Shown one piece after another: positions 62,208 to 64,000 of a DNA stretch of 64,000 nucleotides. The notes beneath the pieces were generated by a model. The model worked only from the letters and a program-made list of their open reading frames with translations. It made no database searches and was not told where the DNA came from. The stretch comes from Chitinophaga pinensis (GTDB taxonomy: Bacteria; Bacteroidota; Bacteroidia; Flavobacteriales_D; Crocinitomicaceae). Made by a program: the position numbers and the translations under genes. How positions within the stretch are numbered: the stretch's first letter is position 1; the number at the start of each line of letters is the position of its first letter. The stretch covers positions 1-64,000 of the forward strand of contig CAMDNE010000001.1 in NCBI GenBank assembly GCA_945902745.1. Reading direction: 5' to 3'.

Positions 62208-64000
62208 ATGTCAGTAGATCAATTAATATTAATGATTTTGGCGTTACCTCTTTTAGGAGCGCTTATCAATGGTACGCTGGGAAAAAACATGTCAAAGCAA
62301 TTAGTAGGTTCAATCGCTACAGTTGTGATGTTTGTTTCTTTCGCACTTGCTTTAATGGTTTTCAATTCAAACCATACCACTCAACTGATTCAGTTATTTG
62401 ATGTCATCAAATTGGATGATTTCACTTTGCACGCACGTTTACAAGTAGATTCGTTGTCTATCTGGATGACATTGATTGTAACAGGTGTTGGTTCATTGAT
62501 TCACTTGTTCTCAATGGGCTACATGAGCCACGATAAAGGATATTACAAGTTCTTTACGTATTTGAACTTGTTCATCTTTGCGATGTTGATTCTTGTGCTT
62601 GGAAGCAACTACTTCATGTTGTTCTTCGGATGGGAAGGAGTAGGGATTTGTTCTTACTTGTTGATTGGTTTCCATTACAGCGACGAACAAAAAGGAATGT
62701 TGAACGGTGTTGCAGCGCGCAAGGCGTTCATCATGAACAGAATTGGTGATTTAGGATTGCTAATCGGTTTGTTCTTAATCTTGTCACAGTTTGGAACATT
62801 AGAATACACAGAATTAGCAGATAAATTGACAATCGAAAACATTGAACCATCAACGTGGATGATGTTTGGAATCACTCTTTGTTTATTCATCGGTGCAACT
62901 GGTAAAAGTGCGCAAATTCCATTGTTCACGTGGTTACCAGATGCGATGGCGGGACCAACTCCTGTTTCAGCATTGATTCACGCAGCAACGATGGTAACAG
63001 CAGGTATTTTCTTGGTTGTTCGTTCCAACTTCATGTTCGAAACACCGGGAGCACAAATCACGCAAGACATCATGTTGTACGTTGGTTTAGCAACTTCTTT
63101 GGTTGCAGCGTTCATTGCGATGCGTCAAAACGACATCAAAAAAGTATTGGCGTATTCAACTGTTTCACAATTGGGATTGTTGTTCGTTGCATTGGGAATG
63201 GGAGCGTACACTGCTGCGATGTTCCACGTTACAACACATGCATTCTTTAAAGCACTTTTATTCTTAGGATCGGGTAGTGTGATTCACGCCATGTCCGACG
63301 AACAAGATATTCGTAAAATGGGTGGATTGAGAAAATTTATTCCGATTACACATGCAACATTCTTAATTGGAACATTGGCAATTGCTGGTTTTCCATTGTT
63401 ATCAGGTTTCTATTCAAAAGACGAAATTCTTGCACATGCTGTAATGCACAGTCCAGTGATTTATGCAATCTTGATGGTTTCTGTTGCGATGACAGCGATT
63501 TACATGTTCAGATTATATTTCATAACGTTCCATGGTTCTTTCCGCGGATCAGACGAAGCAAAACACCATTTGCATGAAAGTCCAAAAAGTATGACAATTC
63601 CATTGTTGGTTTTGGCAATTCTTTCTGTATTTGGAGGATTATTGAATTTACCAGGTGTCATTCTTGCGAAAGGAACACATTGGATGTCACATTATTTGGA
63701 GCACAATACACGTGGACTTGAATTAATCAAAACAGAACATCTGACAAACAGTCAAGCGATGCTTTTAATGGGCGGTGCTGTATTGATGACGATCATTATT
63801 CTATTTGGAACATTTGTCGTGTATGTGAAACGCAATAGCGTTGCGAAATCTGACGAGCAATTGAAAGGATGGGAATTGGCGTCGAACCAAAAATTGTATT
63901 TCGATGAGATTTACAATGCCTTGTTTGTGAAACCAATTGAATGGATTTCAGTGAAATTACACCAGTTTGTAGAATTGTTTGTCTTGAATAAATCAATTCT
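62208..64000 (+). CDS. nuoL: NADH-quinone oxidoreductase subunit L (NuoL), 3' end cut by window edge
   Basis: The frame opens at ATG 62208, four bases after the nuoK stop, and stays open to the window end (about 597 codons). It encodes MSVDQLILMILALPLLGALI and then the antiporter-like core: FFGWEGVGICSYLLIGFHY (about 140-158), then WLPDAMAGPTPVSALIHAAT (about 243-262, with the conserved Pro and His) and VLAYSTVSQLGLL. NuoL is the distal proton-pumping subunit; the C-terminal lateral helix lies outside the window. nuoM and nuoN presumably follow. Confidence 0.95.
   Translation, partial: MSVDQLILMILALPLLGALINGTLGKNMSKQLVGSIATVVMFVSFALALMVFNSNHTTQLIQLFDVIKLDDFTLHARLQVDSLSIWMTLIVTGVGSLIHLFSMGYMSHDKGYYKFFTYLNLFIFAMLILVLGSNYFMLFFGWEGVGICSYLLIGFHYSDEQKGMLNGVAARKAFIMNRIGDLGLLIGLFLILSQFGTLEYTELADKLTIENIEPSTWMMFGITLCLFIGATGKSAQIPLFTWLPDAMAGPTPVSALIHAATMVTAGIFLVVRSNFMFETPGAQITQDIMLYVGLATSLVAAFIAMRQNDIKKVLAYSTVSQLGLLFVALGMGAYTAAMFHVTTHAFFKALLFLGSGSVIHAMSDEQDIRKMGGLRKFIPITHATFLIGTLAIAGFPLLSGFYSKDEILAHAVMHSPVIYAILMVSVAMTAIYMFRLYFITFHGSFRGSDEAKHHLHESPKSMTIPLLVLAILSVFGGLLNLPGVILAKGTHWMSHYLEHNTRGLELIKTEHLTNSQAMLLMGGAVLMTIIILFGTFVVYVKRNSVAKSDEQLKGWELASNQKLYFDEIYNALFVKPIEWISVKLHQFVELFVLNKSI

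Noticed and set aside
1-64000. CRISPR arrays, integrases, transposases and tRNA genes
   Set aside because: I looked for regularly spaced repeats, transposase motifs and cloverleaf signatures and saw none. The repeats found are short intergenic ones.

Overview
The window is about 64 kb of AT-rich chromosome from a member of the Bacteroidota, most likely Flavobacteriales and possibly near Fluviicola/Crocinitomicaceae (the family placement is a guess). The phylum call rests on several things seen in the sequence: many Sec-secreted proteins ending in type IX secretion (T9SS) sorting domains, promoters with the Bacteroidota -7 element TAnnTTTG, a fused CcoN-CcoO oxidase subunit, a short NuoG, a bacillithiol gene (bshB1) and a ResB-CcsA fusion.

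Layout. 1-5.1 kb: the end of purC, the cytochrome c maturation fusion ccsBA, a glutathione-peroxidase-family gene and bshB1. 5.2-8.3 kb: two secreted T9SS proteins. 8.3-13.1 kb (minus strand): a GreA-like protein, a flippase, a decayed copy of the GreA-like gene, a glycosyltransferase, a cysteine desulfurase and a coiled-coil protein. 13.2-25.9 kb: a VWA protein, then a complete cbb3 oxidase cluster (ccoS, ccoNO, ccoQ, ccoP, ccoG, ccoH and a SafE-like gene), the copper ATPase ccoI, hemN and a divergent FNR-type regulator. 25.9-28.3 kb: paaA, a GreA-like gene, paaB and paaC. 28.5-31.8 kb: a secreted propeller protein and a secreted lysyl-oxidase-like protein. 32-39.3 kb: a second Crp/Fnr regulator followed by an unfamiliar cluster (phosphodiesterase-TPR protein, sulfotransferase, two tiny proteins, two paralogous secreted proteins). 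39.4-51.5 kb: an aminotransferase, a VanX-like dipeptidase, a TonB receptor with a divergent DtxR regulator, tandem M1 peptidases, a GNAT protein and an S9 peptidase. 52-54 kb: rpsP, rimM and a tRNA methyltransferase. 54.2-64 kb: the nuoA-L operon, cut off in nuoL.

How the genes work together. Respiration dominates: Complex I feeds the quinone pool, the cbb3 oxidase is the high-affinity terminal oxidase, CcsBA attaches haem to its cytochrome subunits, CcoI and CcoG serve copper delivery, and HemN makes haem precursors when oxygen is low. Four palindromes of the FNR/CRP type (TGA-N6-TCA) lie upstream of hemN/fnr, the cco operon, the 127-residue coiled-coil gene and the paa operon. At the first three, a -7 element lies about 31-34 bp from the palindrome centre, so they look like one low-oxygen regulon.

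The best candidate for an undescribed system is 32.7-38.2 kb. A cytosolic alkaline-phosphatase-superfamily protein with TPRs ends in a degenerate copy of the sulfotransferase encoded 2.1 kb downstream. Each of these two enzyme genes overlaps a 49-50 residue gene, and the two tiny products share a Gly-rich LALG-x-x-GIR-x-W core. Two paralogous secreted proteins with an unusually conserved N-terminus lie between them.
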